Positions 1 through 12,400 of a stretch of DNA of 64,000 bases are shown piece after piece. The stretch covers positions 48,066,646 to 48,130,645 of the forward strand of contig OY970821.1 of assembly GCA_963853835.1 (NCBI GenBank), written 5' to 3'. A model generated the notes under the pieces. It was given only the letters and a program-made list of their open reading frames with translations, ran no database searches and was not told the origin of the DNA. The position numbers and the translations under genes are program-made. Numbering within the stretch: position 1 is the stretch's first letter; the number at the start of each line of letters is the position of its first letter. The DNA is from Calendula officinalis (lineage: Eukaryota; Streptophyta; Magnoliopsida; Asterales; Asteraceae).

Positions 1-47
1 ATTAATGATCAAAGTGTAAAATAACATAGGATTTTTAGAACCTATAT

Positions 48-977
48 TTAACTAGTCTGAGTTAAATATAAGAATGGTTTAAAAAAAACTAAGATTATTA
101 TATATAGTTTATATATAATAAGTTTATTAGTGTTCACCAAGTACAAACTAGTGATTGTGTTTGCTCTAGTTCCATCATGGTTGTTGGAGCTAGTGGGAGC
201 ACTGCCTTTTTCTTTAGCCTTTTGAGCTCTTCGATAGGATGAGCTTGAGATGAATGTGGTGGAAGTAGGAGGCTCATTCAGATCATCATACATCTTATTT
301 TCATTTTCAAAGTTTATTAATGTGTTGTACAGGCTGCTCATGTTCATATCTCTCATCTGACCAGAAGTTCTCAGCACTGTAGACATAACAGCCCAATCTT
401 TTGGAAGAATTTCCAAGAACTTATACATAAGTTCCTGAACTTCTTTTTTGGTTCCAAATTCTCTTAACTCGTTTATCGGAATGGTGAACCTTCTGTATGA
501 CAAGTTAAGTGATTCACCTATGATAAAGGCTTCATACATGCAATTCAACATAGCTTTCTTGCTAGCTTTGACTTCATCGGTTCCTTCATAGGATGTTATC
601 AAGATATCCCATATTTCTTTGGCAGTTTTACATTCTTTCACTGTGATAAGAATGTGATTAGGGAGGGATGTTTGAAGGAGAAACCGGAGTTCAGCATCTA
701 AACTAGCTAGCTTTTAATCCACCTCTGTCCATTGATCTTTAGGTTTAGGTTCTTCAACGTCAGACAAATCTTCTTCACCTTTATCATCACCTTCTTTCTT
801 CTTTTTCTTTGATATAGTTGTACTTGGAACGAACATTTTTGGAATGTATGGACCACTCATATGAATATCTGGTCCCATGTCATTTAGATGTTCGACAAAT
901 CTCAGAAAATGAATTTTCCACATACCAAAATCATCATCGGTAAAAACAGGGGCATTTGTCTTTGAACCAAGGTTCAT
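48..977 (-). pseudogene. copia gag (N-terminal and UBN2 part), broken by one stop
   Basis: The minus strand encodes a Ty1/copia capsid-type gag beginning at the Met codon at 975-977. The first 87 codons end in an in-frame TAA at 714-716; the same frame then continues to 48. The second part has the copia gag (UBN2-type) signature, including CKTAKEIWDIL and a following region rich in Leu and Glu. No zinc knuckle or pol follows within the window, so the element continues off the left edge or is truncated. The primer-binding site lies 64 bp upstream, as expected for gag of an LTR element. The single nonsense codon suggests recent decay. The product would form the retrotransposon particle in the cytoplasm. 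Confidence 0.8.
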
Positions 978-1040
978 TTGTGATAACTATTCACCCATAT
1001 GATCAATAAGTAAGCAAATCAACAATTATGAATTAATTGT

Positions 1041-1055
1041 CCTGCTCTGATACCA
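1041..1055 (-). promoter_or_regulatory. primer-binding site (initiator Met tRNA) of the minus-strand copia
   Basis: On the minus strand the sequence reads TGGTATCAGAGCAGG, two bases from the LTR end. This is the usual copia PBS complementary to the 3' end of initiator Met tRNA. It fixes the orientation of the left element. Confidence 0.85.
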
Positions 1056-1057
1056 AT

Positions 1058-1543
1058 TGTTAGTCCCGTAATAAGTGAATTACTGCACTTATACGCTTTC
1101 ACTAACCATATAAAATATTTGTGTTAACACTCAACACTTTTTAAACTTTTCTTTATTAATAAATAATGATACAATAAAGATGCAAGTAGTTTGCGGAATA
1201 GCCAAGAACAAATCCTAACTAAACTACTTGCATGTGATAGACAATAACAGATACTATCTAAGACAAGTTCTGATCAACAAATGATCAGACACAAGACCAG
1301 ACACCTTCGTTACAAAGATTCAATTCTCAAATCAAGTAACTAAGGATTAACTAGTGGTTTACACTCTGCTCGAAGACTTCAAAGTCTGGATTTTAGCAGC
1401 GTGTAACCTTGTTGGGTGCACACTGAATTCAGTCCTCAATTTATAGCATTGGGAAACGTGGTGCCAAAGGAATGATCGATCGAATCCACGTGTGAGAATT
1501 TCGTTGGTGCAGAGGATATTTCACGGGACGAGCACGACTAACG
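1058..1543 (-). repeat. 5' LTR of the minus-strand copia element
   Basis: The segment starts TGTTAGTC and ends GACTAACG on the plus strand, an inverted repeat typical of LTR termini with the last base changed. A minus-strand TATA motif (TATAAAT) lies near 1439-1445. The PBS adjoins the left side, so this is the 5' LTR of the element whose gag lies at 48-977. The right boundary rests only on the short inverted repeat, since the partner LTR is outside the window. Confidence 0.6.
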
Positions 1544-1547
1544 GAAT

Positions 1548-2050
1548 TGTTAAGGAAAAAAGCCTTACCCCTTTAGGATCTTAAGATAACAAGACAACCT
1601 AGACTAGCTTAGAATAGTTTGTAGAATATATTAGCTAAGTCTATGTGTGATACTGAGTGGGCAGTATTGGCCACTCAGTATCAGTACTTAGTATTGGAAA
1701 TCCAATACTGAGTAGAAGGACTGAGTTACATTCTCATATGTAACTGACTAAGATCAAATCCCTTGATCTTAGTCATTTTCCTTGTCCGGTCCTTCGGTTA
1801 CTCCTTTGCTCATCTTGTAAGATCTCTATACCATTATAAATATAGATCACTTAGCAAAGGAGTACTTACCAATTCACACGTTCATTTCTTAATCTTTGTA
1901 ATTGATCAAGTGGTCTTGTATTTCCGCTACAAGCCACACTTTGTGGAATAATATATGTTTGACTTAATTATTGTGTTTTACACCTTAATTTTCTTAAGTA
2001 AATTATACTATAACAACTATCAAGAAATCCAGGGTTGTTGTGACCTAACA
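1548..2050 (+). repeat. 5' LTR of the Sirevirus-like plus-strand copia element
   Basis: The segment begins TGTTAAGG and ends CCTAACA, directly before a Met-tRNA PBS. A TATA-like box (TATAAATATA) is near 1835-1844. The U3 part (about 1655-1720) is crowded with AGTATTGG/CCAATACT words in both orientations, which recall the repeated palindromic motifs described in Sirevirus LTRs. The 3' LTR is absent because the element is cut off near 21090, so the left boundary is inferred from the inverted ends. Confidence 0.65.
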
Positions 2051-2052
2051 AC

Positions 2053-2067
2053 TGGTATCAGAGCAGG
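2053..2067 (+). promoter_or_regulatory. primer-binding site (initiator Met tRNA) of the plus-strand copia
   Basis: TGGTATCAGAGCAGG follows the LTR by two bases. It is the same PBS as in the left element but in the opposite orientation, so two copia elements sit with their 5' LTRs side by side and diverge. Confidence 0.88.
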
Positions 2068-2148
2068 CTAAATATACTCTTATTTAGTTGATCTATTACC
2101 CTGGCAGCCATTCCTTATACATACCCTTCCCAACCTTCAAAATCAAAA

Positions 2149-2274
2149 ATGTCTTCCATTGTTGCACCGGTTATGTCTGGAAAGGGAGTGCCCATCTTTG
2201 ATGGCAAAGACTTCCATCAATGGAAACTAAAAGCTCAATGGTATCTCGAATCTATTCACCACGAGATGCTCACA
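2149..2274 (+). pseudogene. Sirevirus-like copia gag, N-terminal 42 codons
   Basis: The frame from ATG 2149 reads a gag start with the copia-type sequence FDGKDFHQWKLKAQWYL, about 80 bp after the PBS. It stops matching gag at about 2274, where a foreign LTR element has been inserted. Gag sequence resumes at 12527 (KEILNAIMKLSTAKAMWD), but judged from gag family layout roughly 60-80 codons seem to be missing between the two pieces. The insertion therefore came with, or was followed by, a deletion of target sequence. Confidence 0.75.
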
Positions 2275-2382
2275 GTGACGAGCGTATGGCGGTGAGCCTG
2301 AGTCCGAGATGTGAGATCGCTACCCTGAGCTTCTTCCGAGCCATGACTTCGGGGACAAAGTCTATTTTAAGTGGAGTTGAGT
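2275..2382 (+). other. chimeric left border: 20-nt LTR scrap plus duplicated 3' internal segment
   Basis: Positions 2275-2294 match LTR sequence found at about 4982-5001 and again near 12058. Positions 2295-2382 match the internal segment just before the second LTR (about 9367-9456) almost base for base, including the polypurine tract. A normal insertion would start at the LTR. This arrangement implies a deleted tandem copy, template switching or unequal recombination. Confidence 0.75.
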
Positions 2383-5300
2383 TGTAACGCCTTAAAAATT
2401 AATGTAATTGGATTATTCACTTTTTATTAAATAAATTATGTGTATTTATTTAATTGATATTATATGTGTTATGTGCTTTTACGCATATTTATTTTGAGTT
2501 ATTTAAATACGGAGTGTTTTATTTAATGATAAGAGTGTCATTTAATTCGCGTTTAATTAAGCATGAAGATTAATTAATAGTAATCAGATGGTTATTAAAT
2601 AATTGTGTTAGTTGATTACGAGACTAAATTAATTAGACGTTATTGATTCTCGAGGTCGGCCGATAGGCCAAGGCCTCTCCTTTACGTCCCTTCTCTTCAT
2701 CTTTTTAGCCAAGCAGCTTAATGGCCCAATGGTTCCTTCCAATTATTTCCGTGAGTAGAGATTGCCTTCTAAGAAGCATACAGGCTGGGCTTCGGTCCCG
2801 CTTCCTTGACCGAATTGTGATTTTTCCCTTGGCCCGAATTTAATAGATGGCTTGGGGCCCTTGTGGTTTAATATTTAAAGTCTTTTTAACCTAAACTCCC
2901 CGACTTGTTCTCCCTCTATCCGGCAGCTGCTTCCTCTCCACACCTCAACACCGATCGAAGAAGCAAGCAGAGTTTAAGCGTTTCATCGATCTAGAGCTGG
3001 CAAGGAGGTGACGCAAGCTAGCAAGGAGGTGACTATGTGTCGATAACGTGAAGAAAACAAAGGAAAACAAACCATCTGTGATGTCATGCGTTGGTTCCGA
3101 TGAAAAGACAAGCACCTCTAATTAATTTCACTTGGTTGCTTGCTTGTTTGCTTGAGATGTGGCCTACTTTTGGTTCATGGACTTTGATGTCCAGATCTGC
3201 ACCAAAATAATTAAAAGAAGCGCAAGTCTTTGGCGGTAGTAATTTTGGTGGTGTTGTGGTTTACTGCTTTGGATGTTGGTTCGTATGAAATCATTGTCTC
3301 ATGAACTTGGCGCTAGTGCCCGTGAGCTTGTTAAGGGATTCTATTTTTCTTTTTCTTTTCTTCTGTTTCCGTCAATTCATGGTTCTAATAATTTGTTGGT
3401 TTGGTGTTGCGTGTGATCCTTGTGTTCGATGGAGATGGACGGGTCCGAGCAGATTGTAGGTACTGAGTGCGCGACGAGTTCGAGCCGTTGAGTTGGTAGT
3501 AATGCCTAATCCTTTTCGTTAATTAATTTTTTAGTTTCGAGTTTAATGATCTGATTCCGTGTAGGTAGGAACGCAGCTGTGACCGAGCCATTAAGGGCTC
3601 GGGTTTCGTTAAAACTAGTTACCAAATGTAGCTTATCTTTGAGTGATTTTGATTACCGAGTTGGTTAAACATTTTGATTATTTCAACCATTTTGTTTTGA
3701 GCTATATCAGTGTCAACTGAAATTTTTATCATCCAGGTGTCGGGCTTAATCACTGAAAATTTATTTGTTGTTGGGTTGGGTAAAACCGTTGTCGTTGTTG
3801 CTAAACATTTTAATAACCGGAAAACCGGAGACCGAACCCGTAAGGTTCTTGGTTTCCTAAATCGAGATTTATTTTTAATAAACGATTAGATTATTGATAA
3901 ACATGATTATGTGATAAAAGTGAGTCTCGGGGCTGTCGGGTGCCTCGGGAATAAAAGGGTTGTTGTTGGGATTCAAAACGGGTTTTAAAACTATATGCTG
4001 AATTTTTGACAGATTGTGTGATCTGACTTTGAGTCCATTTTTACCACACTTATAGTACGTTTCTGGATTTTTGGCCCGTGATGGTCTCTTTTTTTCAGAG
4101 TCCTCTTTCCGTTTCCGCTGATGGCTCGTTAATGCGATTTGTCGTTTTTAAGATATCCCTGGTTTCGGTAATTGTCGCAAGAGATTTTGCTGTGCAGCTA
4201 TTCTGTTTTGTGAGCCTGTTTTGAGGCCATTCGAGTCCATTTTAGGGCAAAATCCACTTGTCCGTGTTTTGTAGTATTCTGAGTCTAGTTTCCGTGATAA
4301 AAATTTGGGACAAATCTAATGAACGGTTTGGGAGATATTACAGTTCCCGTGGGGGTGTCGGGTTCTGGCAGATTGTTGTGAATCGAGTCTTGAGCCAAGT
4401 TTTAATCCGAGTCTTATTATGTGATGTAGGATCTTCTAGGAACGGAGTTGTGACCTTTGTACGTGCCGAGGACCTCTAGGAGCTTACGTCTACTGAGGTG
4501 GGTGATCTCGCTATAAACTTGCATTTACTTTCATTTCATGATTATGTGCTATGTGTCATGAATTGCTATTGCTTTGAGATAAGCTTGTTTATTTGATGAT
4601 GTGCTAAGTGTTGTTTATTTTAAATACATCCTGAACTGAGATATGGATGTTGAGTAACCGAGCTAAGTACCATATCATTATGTGTTGATCTGCGTACATG
4701 AGTTATGTTTAGGAGTTATATGCATGTGAGATGTGCTAGTTGATTACATATCTGTTGAGATGATATGTGTTGAGTATGAGATGGTTTGTTTTATATGAGT
4801 ACATGTTGTATGAGTCAACACGTTAATAAAACTAAACTAATAACTATGAGATTTTAATTACCGATCGCAAGAGGCGACGGCGAGAGCCAACTCTTCCCAT
4901 TTGAGTTGCCAAAGTACACTACACGACTGTCAGCGTGGTACTGCGGGGAACCTAGAGGACGGGTGTTGGAAGAGGGTGTTGTGACGAGCGTATGGCGGTG
5001 GGCGTACGTTGAGCATCGTCACAACCCATGGCGAACCTAATGAGATTTAATAAAAGGCCTAATAATCGAGAATTGAGTAGAGTCTTTAGAGATCACTTAT
5101 GTGGTGTGGATTGTTTGTATGTGTATGTTTATTGTGTTGATTATTCACTCAGCGGTGGCTGACCCCAAATACTCCCTCCCATTTAGCAGATACTAGCAAA
5201 GGCAAAGAGAAGGTCAATGATTGATGAGCTGCGTTTCTATTTTTATATTTATGGATTTGGATTAAAACATTTATTTTGTGTCAAACATGTTTGTTTTAAA

Positions 5301-5449
5301 ACCTTTAATTATTCCGCATTTAAACCACGAGACGGTTTTATATTTTTATTTATGAGTTGGGACCTTTGAGTTACTTGTACTTTTGGGGAAAAATGTAATA
5401 TTTTATTGATTATAATTTTTTAAATTTTTCTGATTTTTGGGATGTTACA
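2383..5449 (+). repeat. LARD-like element, first LTR
   Basis: A 3067-bp long terminal repeat with TG...CA ends (TGTAACGCC to GATGTTACA). It contains no recognised gene; the open frame at 4258-4479 is repeated in the second LTR at 11334 and resembles no known protein. A TA-rich segment near 2865-2885 precedes a pyrimidine-rich stretch and could be a promoter region, but this was not tested. The rest of the repeat is non-coding. Confidence 0.88.
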
Positions 5450-5451
5450 AG

Positions 5452-5466
5452 TTGTATCAGAGCCCT
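5452..5466 (+). promoter_or_regulatory. PBS-like site of the LARD-like element
   Basis: Just after the first LTR the sequence TTGTATCAGAGCCCT resembles a Met-tRNA primer site (TGGTATCAGAGC core) with one change. Its position 3 bp from the LTR end supports the boundary at 5449. Confidence 0.65.
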
Positions 5467-5832
5467 GGCTTGAGAGAATTGGGTTCACAAGGGGTGAATT
5501 CCAAACCCAAGTCGAAGCATGAGTTTTCAAAATGAGTTTTCCAAAAGTGTTTTTAAAAGTCCAAATCCAAATCGAGAAGCAGCGCATCACGACGACCTTA
5601 TGCCGCTAGTACTTTATTTATGAGATATTTAGTTTATTAACAACGTCGTGAGTGACATTGATTTCTAAGAGAATAAAAGAGAATTAATATGAGATGAGCG
5701 TGAATTGTGGGACCATATATATGTATATATACTACGCTTATTGCTGTGAACTATTTGTTATGTGGATGGTATGAGGAAGAGATCGTGGAATTTTTGAAAC
5801 TGGCTCGAAACCATGACAGGGTAGGTGCGGAT

Positions 5833-5859
5833 AATAATAGAGGGCCCCTATTATTATAC
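5833..5859. repeat. perfect hairpin in the LARD interior
   Basis: TAATAATAG and CTATTATTA flank a short AGGGCCC centre, forming an inverted repeat. It could form a stem-loop in the RNA. No function is assigned. Confidence 0.6.
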
Positions 5860-7453
5860 GCACATGACTCATGTCTATGTTTCGAAAAGGATTCAAGGAG
5901 ACCATTGGTCAAACATTTAAGTATCATAAAAACCCTCAATTATTATATATAATAATTAATATTAAAATCATTAAAAGAGATTTATGAGAAAACGGTGCAA
6001 TCAATTGAATAAGAGAATCATCCAACACGAACTGATAAAGAGTTATCAAAACATGTCAAAAGAGAGGCTAATAAACCAAATTGGGTTGAATTCGTTAATT
6101 GACTTAATTGAGTTATTAATATACGAGAACGATTGAACAATCGTTAAAGCAAAATAAATGAGAAAATAAGAGAAATGTTAAGTGATAAGGAGTTATGTGA
6201 AAGCATCGGTAAATCGAGATTTATGTGAAAATAATAAAAAAATAATAATAAATAAATAAGAGATTATTGATTTAAGTTGATAAGGAGTTATCCAAACCAA
6301 ATCAAGTGACTGTTTATTAAACCCAATTGAGTAAGATTCATTAATGATAAATTGTTAATCTGAGTAATGAGGAAGTAAATTAAATGATTGGAAATGAAGT
6401 ATAATGATTGGGTAAAAGTAAGTGATTGAGAATAAATTAATTCCTGTTAAATTAATAAATTTATGAGACATCAATAAATCAGTGATGAATGGGAAATTAT
6501 CCAAAACAAATTTAAATGAAGAGATTTATGTATTGATAATTATTAAATAGAGAATAATAATCGAATAATATGGTTAAGAATAAGTAATTTGTTTTGAATG
6601 AGAAATTATGAATTAGGAGGAATTAATAAATCAAGAGATGAATTAACATTTATTTAAACGAATTAAATGGAATATTATATTTAAAGTTATAAGTAACTAC
6701 TAATTTGAGTCAAAATGTTTGATCTAATAAATAGTTGTGTTGAATAAATATAATTGGTTTTTGAAAATTTTCAGCTTAATAACTAGAGGAGATTATGTTT
6801 TATTAGTAAATGAGAACTAATTTCTAGAATCGTTAATGGACTAATAAGGAGTTATGCAATTATTGAACAATTGATTGAGTAAGAGATAAAACTTTGATAG
6901 GGTTAATAATAATTGTATAGCTGAAACATCATCAATTGAAAGAGACGAAGAACCCAAAATGAGTTATTTAACGAGTTAAACGACAAGAGAATTTACGAGA
7001 TTAATGAGAATTTTATTTAAGGACAAAATTGTTTATGGTAATGATAATACCAAATATGCTATGAGTAAACCAAAATGAGGTTTAATACCCATATTTGATC
7101 AAAAGATAATCGTGAATGTGTAACGCGAAATAAAGAGTTGTGGTGCTAATAAATGTAACAAACTTGATTTATGAGGAGTCATAAAATGACTAATTGTTAA
7201 TGAGACAATGATAGAGAAGAGTTATAATTGAGATGAGAAAACCTAATGTGAGAATCATGAGAAAGCTAACATCAATTATGGGCAATAAATAAATTATGAT
7301 TTTTTTTATAAAGTGATAAAAAGTTAATGAGTAGGGTGTGAGGGGGCGTAAAGAGTATACGTTGGGACCGACCCACACCTGTGCATAAGAGTTTAATTAC
7401 CGAGTAATCAAATTAACCTTAAAATATGATATTTTGAGTACCACTTCCAAACT

Positions 7454-7484
7454 CGAGGACGAGTTTTCTTTAAGTGGAGTTGAG
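7454..7484 (+). other. internal second copy of a PPT-like module
   Basis: The segment has the layout GAGGACGAG, a pyrimidine-rich run, then TTTAAGTGGAGTTGAG. It closely resembles the module directly before the second LTR (9424-9456). In gypsy-type elements such a module precedes the 3' LTR. Here it sits 2 kb away from one, which suggests an old chimeric interior. Confidence 0.5.
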
Positions 7485-9423
7485 TGGTGGTAAAAGGGAA
7501 AACTATCAATATTAAGAGTGAGAATAGAGAATAATTATAAAGTCATGGATTATTAAATTCGTATTATTGAGATAATGGAGATTAATAAATCAAGCTTAAT
7601 GTGAAAAAAAAAAAGTTTGTAACGAGTAAATTAAGAGAATTACCAAGGGACAATTTTGTTATGTGTTATTATGGGCATATATGTGCATATAACTGGTTTC
7701 AAAGTTATAAGAGTGATTAATTAATCGAGAAACTATTTCTATGAAAATACAATGAGATAAAAAGAGATTGTTAAAATATGAGAATTTATTATGAATTATT
7801 CCAAATCGAGTCGGTCATGAGAAGATCGCCAAAATAAATTATGAGGAAAATTTATTATTACTGAGAAACTACCTAACTGTAGGAAACTAATAAATTGAGT
7901 TAAACGAATAAATTATAAAAATGAACCAACTGACAAAACTTTATTTATGATTAAATATTAAATTGATACTAAGGGGAATATATAATTAAATTATTAAATT
8001 AAATGTTGTCAAACACTATACTTTATTGAGTAACTATTAAATAGAGAATAGTTATTAAAATGACCAAACGAGAGAAAAAAAATATAAGTGCATCAAGTAA
8101 TAAACTTATAGTAAAACATTATGAGTCTTTAAATCGAGAAAACAATAAAAATATAAAGTAATGAGGAAACTTTATATTGAGAACATAGTTGAGTAATCAA
8201 GTGCATGAGAATTATCGAGTTAATTAATTAACCAAATGAAGAGAAAACATTAATTGAGGCGTTTGAGACTTAAAAATAAATGAGATTAACGGGTTGAATG
8301 TTTGTCAAATTGATCAAGAGACAATTTAAAGGGGAACAAAGCGAGAAAATAATTAACAAGCCAAATGATAAAATCATTAAAATGAGTTGAGCGAGTAATA
8401 TTAAAAAACGTTAACAGGAAATTGTTAAAGATGAGTTCACAAGAGAACTAAAAACGCGGCCTAAAAGAGAAATTATATGTTCTTGTAGCTTGATAATTAA
8501 TTTGATCACGCGAAAAGTCGTAAAAACGAGTAAATGTATACACGTGTTGACTGGTGAGAAGTCATTAAACGAGATTTGAGTTTAAATTGATGATATAAGC
8601 TTGCGTTGAGTTAAAAACAAGTTGTAGAGATTTGAGATAAGTGCATTTGAGCATATGCAAATTGAGTAAAAGGCATGAGTTGCATACTATCTGGAGTTTA
8701 TGTGTGATAAAATACGTTTATGTGAATTATGTACTTGTGGTGTAGAGATTGATAGTAGTGCGAACCGCTAAATTGTTAATTTTGCTTTAAAACAAATTGA
8801 TGTCCCATAGAGCAGAGGACCTTGAGATATCATTCTTGGTGGAGATTAATAATAATAAAAAAAATCTGGTGTAAATTGTGTAAAAGTATTACCTTGTTAG
8901 AACTGTGCGGGAAAGTTTAACTTATTTTTATCGCCGTGAGAGGGCCGAGTATGATTCTGAGCACGAGTTGGACGACTGAGTACTACGCCGAGACCATTTG
9001 TCGCCACAAAGCAAACCATAACAAATATCCAAGTGGAGTTGAATCCGAGATTCAACACAAAGTTAAGCGTTAAGTGCAACAACTGTGTTCGACTACGAGA
9101 GCAAGAAGACGCCTTCAGTAGAGTATCGTGGTTATTTGTGCTTATTGTCGACATCATTTTCATCGCTAAACCAAAATTCTAAGAGAGCGTTCCGTTTTTT
9201 TTAATTATTTATTTTGAGCCTTATCGCCTTGCGCCGCAAGAGACGGAAGATTCGTTGAGCTGTTGCGAGAACCGGAGTCTATTCTGATCGAGTGGATCAC
9301 CTTGAGGAGTTTCTTTTCATTCTTCGCTTATTCGTTTCTTTTTCATTTGTGTATGCGTGCCGTTGGTAAGCCTGAGTCCGAGATGTGAGATCGCTACCCT
9401 GAGCTTCTTCCGAGCCATGACTT

Positions 9424-9456
9424 CGGGGACGAAGTCTATTTTAAGTGGAGTTGAGT
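9424..9456 (+). promoter_or_regulatory. polypurine tract region of the LARD-like element
   Basis: GGGGACGAAG followed by TTTAAGTGGAGTTGAG adjoins the second LTR. This is the expected place for the primer of plus-strand DNA synthesis. Confidence 0.6.
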
Positions 9457-12400
9457 TGTAACGCCTTAAAAATTAATGTAATTGAATTATTCACTTTTTA
9501 TTAAATAAATTATGTGTATTTATTTAATTGATATTATATGTGTTATGTGCTTTTACGCATATTTATTTTGAGTTATTTAAATACGGAGTGTTTTATTTAA
9601 TGATAACAGTGTCATTTAATTCACATTTAATTAAGCATGAAGATTAATTAATAGTAATCAGATGGTTATTAAATAATTGTGTTAGTTGATTACGAGACTA
9701 AATGAATTAGACGTTTTTGATTCTCGAGGTCGGCCGATAGGCCAAGGCCTCTCCTTTACGTCCCTTCTCTTCATCTTTTTAGCCAAGCAGCTTAATGGCC
9801 CAATGGTTCCTTCCAATTATTTCCGTGAGTAGAGATTGCCTTCTAAGAAGCATACAGGCTGGGCTTCGGTCCCACTTCCTTGACCGAATTGTGATTTTTC
9901 CCTTGGCCCGAATTTAATAGATGGCTTGGGGCCCTTGTGGTTTAATATTTAAAGTCTTTTTAACCTAAACTCCCCGACTTGTTCTCCCTCTATACGGGAG
10001 CTGCATCTTCTCCACACCTCAACACCTATCGAAGAAGCAAGCAGAGTTTAAGCGTTTCATCGATCTAGAGCTGGCAAGGAGGTGACGCAAGCTAGCAAGG
10101 AGGTGACTATGTGTCGATAACGTGAAGAAAAGAAAGGAAAACAAACCATCTGTGATGTCATGCCTTGGTTCCGATGAAAAGACAAGCACCTCTAATTAAT
10201 TTCACTTGGTTGCTTGCTTGTTTGCTTGAGATGTGGCCTACTTTTGGTTCATGGACTTTGATGTCCAGATCTGCACCAAAATAATTATAAGAAGCGCAAG
10301 TCTTTGGCGGTAGTAATTTTGGTGGTGTTGTGGTTTACTGCTTCGGATGTTGGTTCGTATGAAATCATTGTCTCATGAACTTGACGCTAGTGCCCGTGAG
10401 CTTGGTAAGGGATTCTGTTTTTCTTTTTCTTTTCTTCCGTTTCCGTCAATTCATGGTTCTAATAATCTGTTGGTTTGGTGTTGCGTGTGATCCTTGTGTT
10501 CGATGGAGATGGACGGGTCCGAGCAGATTGTAGGTACTGAGTGCGCGACGAGTTCGAGCCGTTGAGTTGGTAGTAATGCCTCATCCTTTTTGTTAATAAA
10601 TTTCCTTAGTTTCGAGGTTAATGATCTGATTCCGTGTAGGTAGGAACGCAGTTGTGACCGAGCCATTAAGGGCTCGGGTTTCGTTAAAACTAGTTACCAA
10701 ATGTAGCTTATCTTTGAGTGATTTTGATTACCGAGTTGGTTAAGCGTTTTGATTATTTCAACCATTTTGTTTTGAGCTATTTCAGTGTCAATTGTAATTT
10801 TTATCATCCAGGTGTCGGGCTTAATCACTGAAATTTTATTTGTTGTCGGGTTGGGTAAAACCGTTGTCGTTGTTGCTAAACATTTTAATAACCGGAAAAC
10901 CGGAGACCGAACCCGTAAGGTTCTTGGTTTCCTAAATCGAGATATATTTTTAATAAACGATTAGATTATTGATAAACATGATTTATGTGATAAAAGTGAG
11001 TCTCGGGGCTGTCGGGTGCCTCGTGAATAAAAGGGTTGTTGTCGGGATTCAAAACGGGTTTTAAAACTATATGCTGAATTTTTGACAGATTGTGTGATCT
11101 GACTTTGAGTCCGTTTTTACCACACTTATAGTACGTTTCTGGATTTTTGGCCCGTGATGGTCTCTTGTTTTCAGAGTCCTCTTTCCGTTTCCGCTGATGG
11201 CTCGTTAATACGATTTGTCGTTTTTAAGATATCCCTGTTTTCGGTAATTGTCGCAAGAGATTTTGCTGTGCAGCTATTCTGTTTTGTGAGCCTGTTTTGA
11301 GGCCATTCGAGTCCATTTTAGGGAAAAATCCACTTGTCCGTGTTTTCTAGTATTCTGAGTCTAGTTTCCATGATAAAAATTTGGGACAAATCTAATGAAC
11401 GGTTTGGGAGATATTACAGTTCCCGTGGGGGTGTCGGGTTCTGGCAGATTGTTGTGAATCGAGTCTTGAGCCAAGTTTTAATCCGAGTCTTATTATGTGA
11501 TGTAGGATCTTCTAGGAACGGAGTTGTGACCTTTGTACGTGCCGAGGACCTCTAGGAGCTTACGTCTACTGAGGTGGGTGATCTCATTATAAACTTGCAT
11601 TTACTTTCATTTCATGATTATGTGCTATGTGTCATGAATTGCTATTGCTTTGAGATAAGCTTGTTTATTTGATGATGTGCTAAGTGTTGTTTATTTTAAA
11701 TACATCCTGAACTGAGATATGGATGTTGAGTAACCGAGCTAAGTACCATATCATTATGTGTTGATCTGCGTACATGAGTTATGTTTATGAGTTATATGCA
11801 TGTGAGATGTGCTAGTTGATTACATATCTGTTGAGATGATATGTGTTGAGTATGAGATGGTTTGTTTTATATGAGTACATGTTGTATGAGTCAACACGTT
11901 AATAAAACTAAACTAATAACTATGAGATTTTAATTACCGATCGCAAGAGGCGACGGCGAGAGCCAACTCTTCCCATTTGAGTTGCCAAAGTACACTACAC
12001 GACTGTCAGCGTGGTACTGCGGGGCACCTAGAGGACGGGTGTTGGAAGAGGGTGTTGTGACGAGCGTATGGCGGTGGGCGTACGTTGAGCATCGTCACAA
12101 CCCACGGCGAACCTAATGAGATTTAATAAAAGGCCTAATAATCGAGAATTGAGTAGAGTCTTTAGAGATCACTTATGTGGTGTGGATTGTTTGTATGTGT
12201 ATGTTTATTGTGTTGATTATTCTCTCAGCGGTGGCTGACCCCAAATACTCCCTCCCATTTTGCAGATACTAGCAAAGGCAAAGAGAAGGTCAATGATTGA
12301 TGAGCTGCGTTTCTATTTTTATATTTATGGATTTGGATTAAAACATTTATTATGAGTCAAACATGTTTTGTTTTAAAACCTTTAATTATTGCGCATTTAT

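Larger units (their letters stand above)
5450..9456 (+). other. non-coding internal region of the LARD-like element
   Basis: This 4-kb interior has no frame resembling gag, protease, RT, RNase H or integrase; the longest frames are under 90 codons and are not recognisable. The plus strand from about 5950 to 8460 is visibly poor in C and rich in A, G and T, with recurrent words such as GAGTAA and AATTAATA. A second PPT-like module lies at 7454-7484. Such interiors are known from LARDs, which rely on proteins supplied by other elements. Confidence 0.7.

Noticed and set aside
4258..4479. A 73-codon frame repeated in both LARD LTRs (also 11334-11555)
   Set aside because: Its conservation is explained by LTR identity. 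The first Met is a non-ATG codon and the frame is not kept in the solo LTR.
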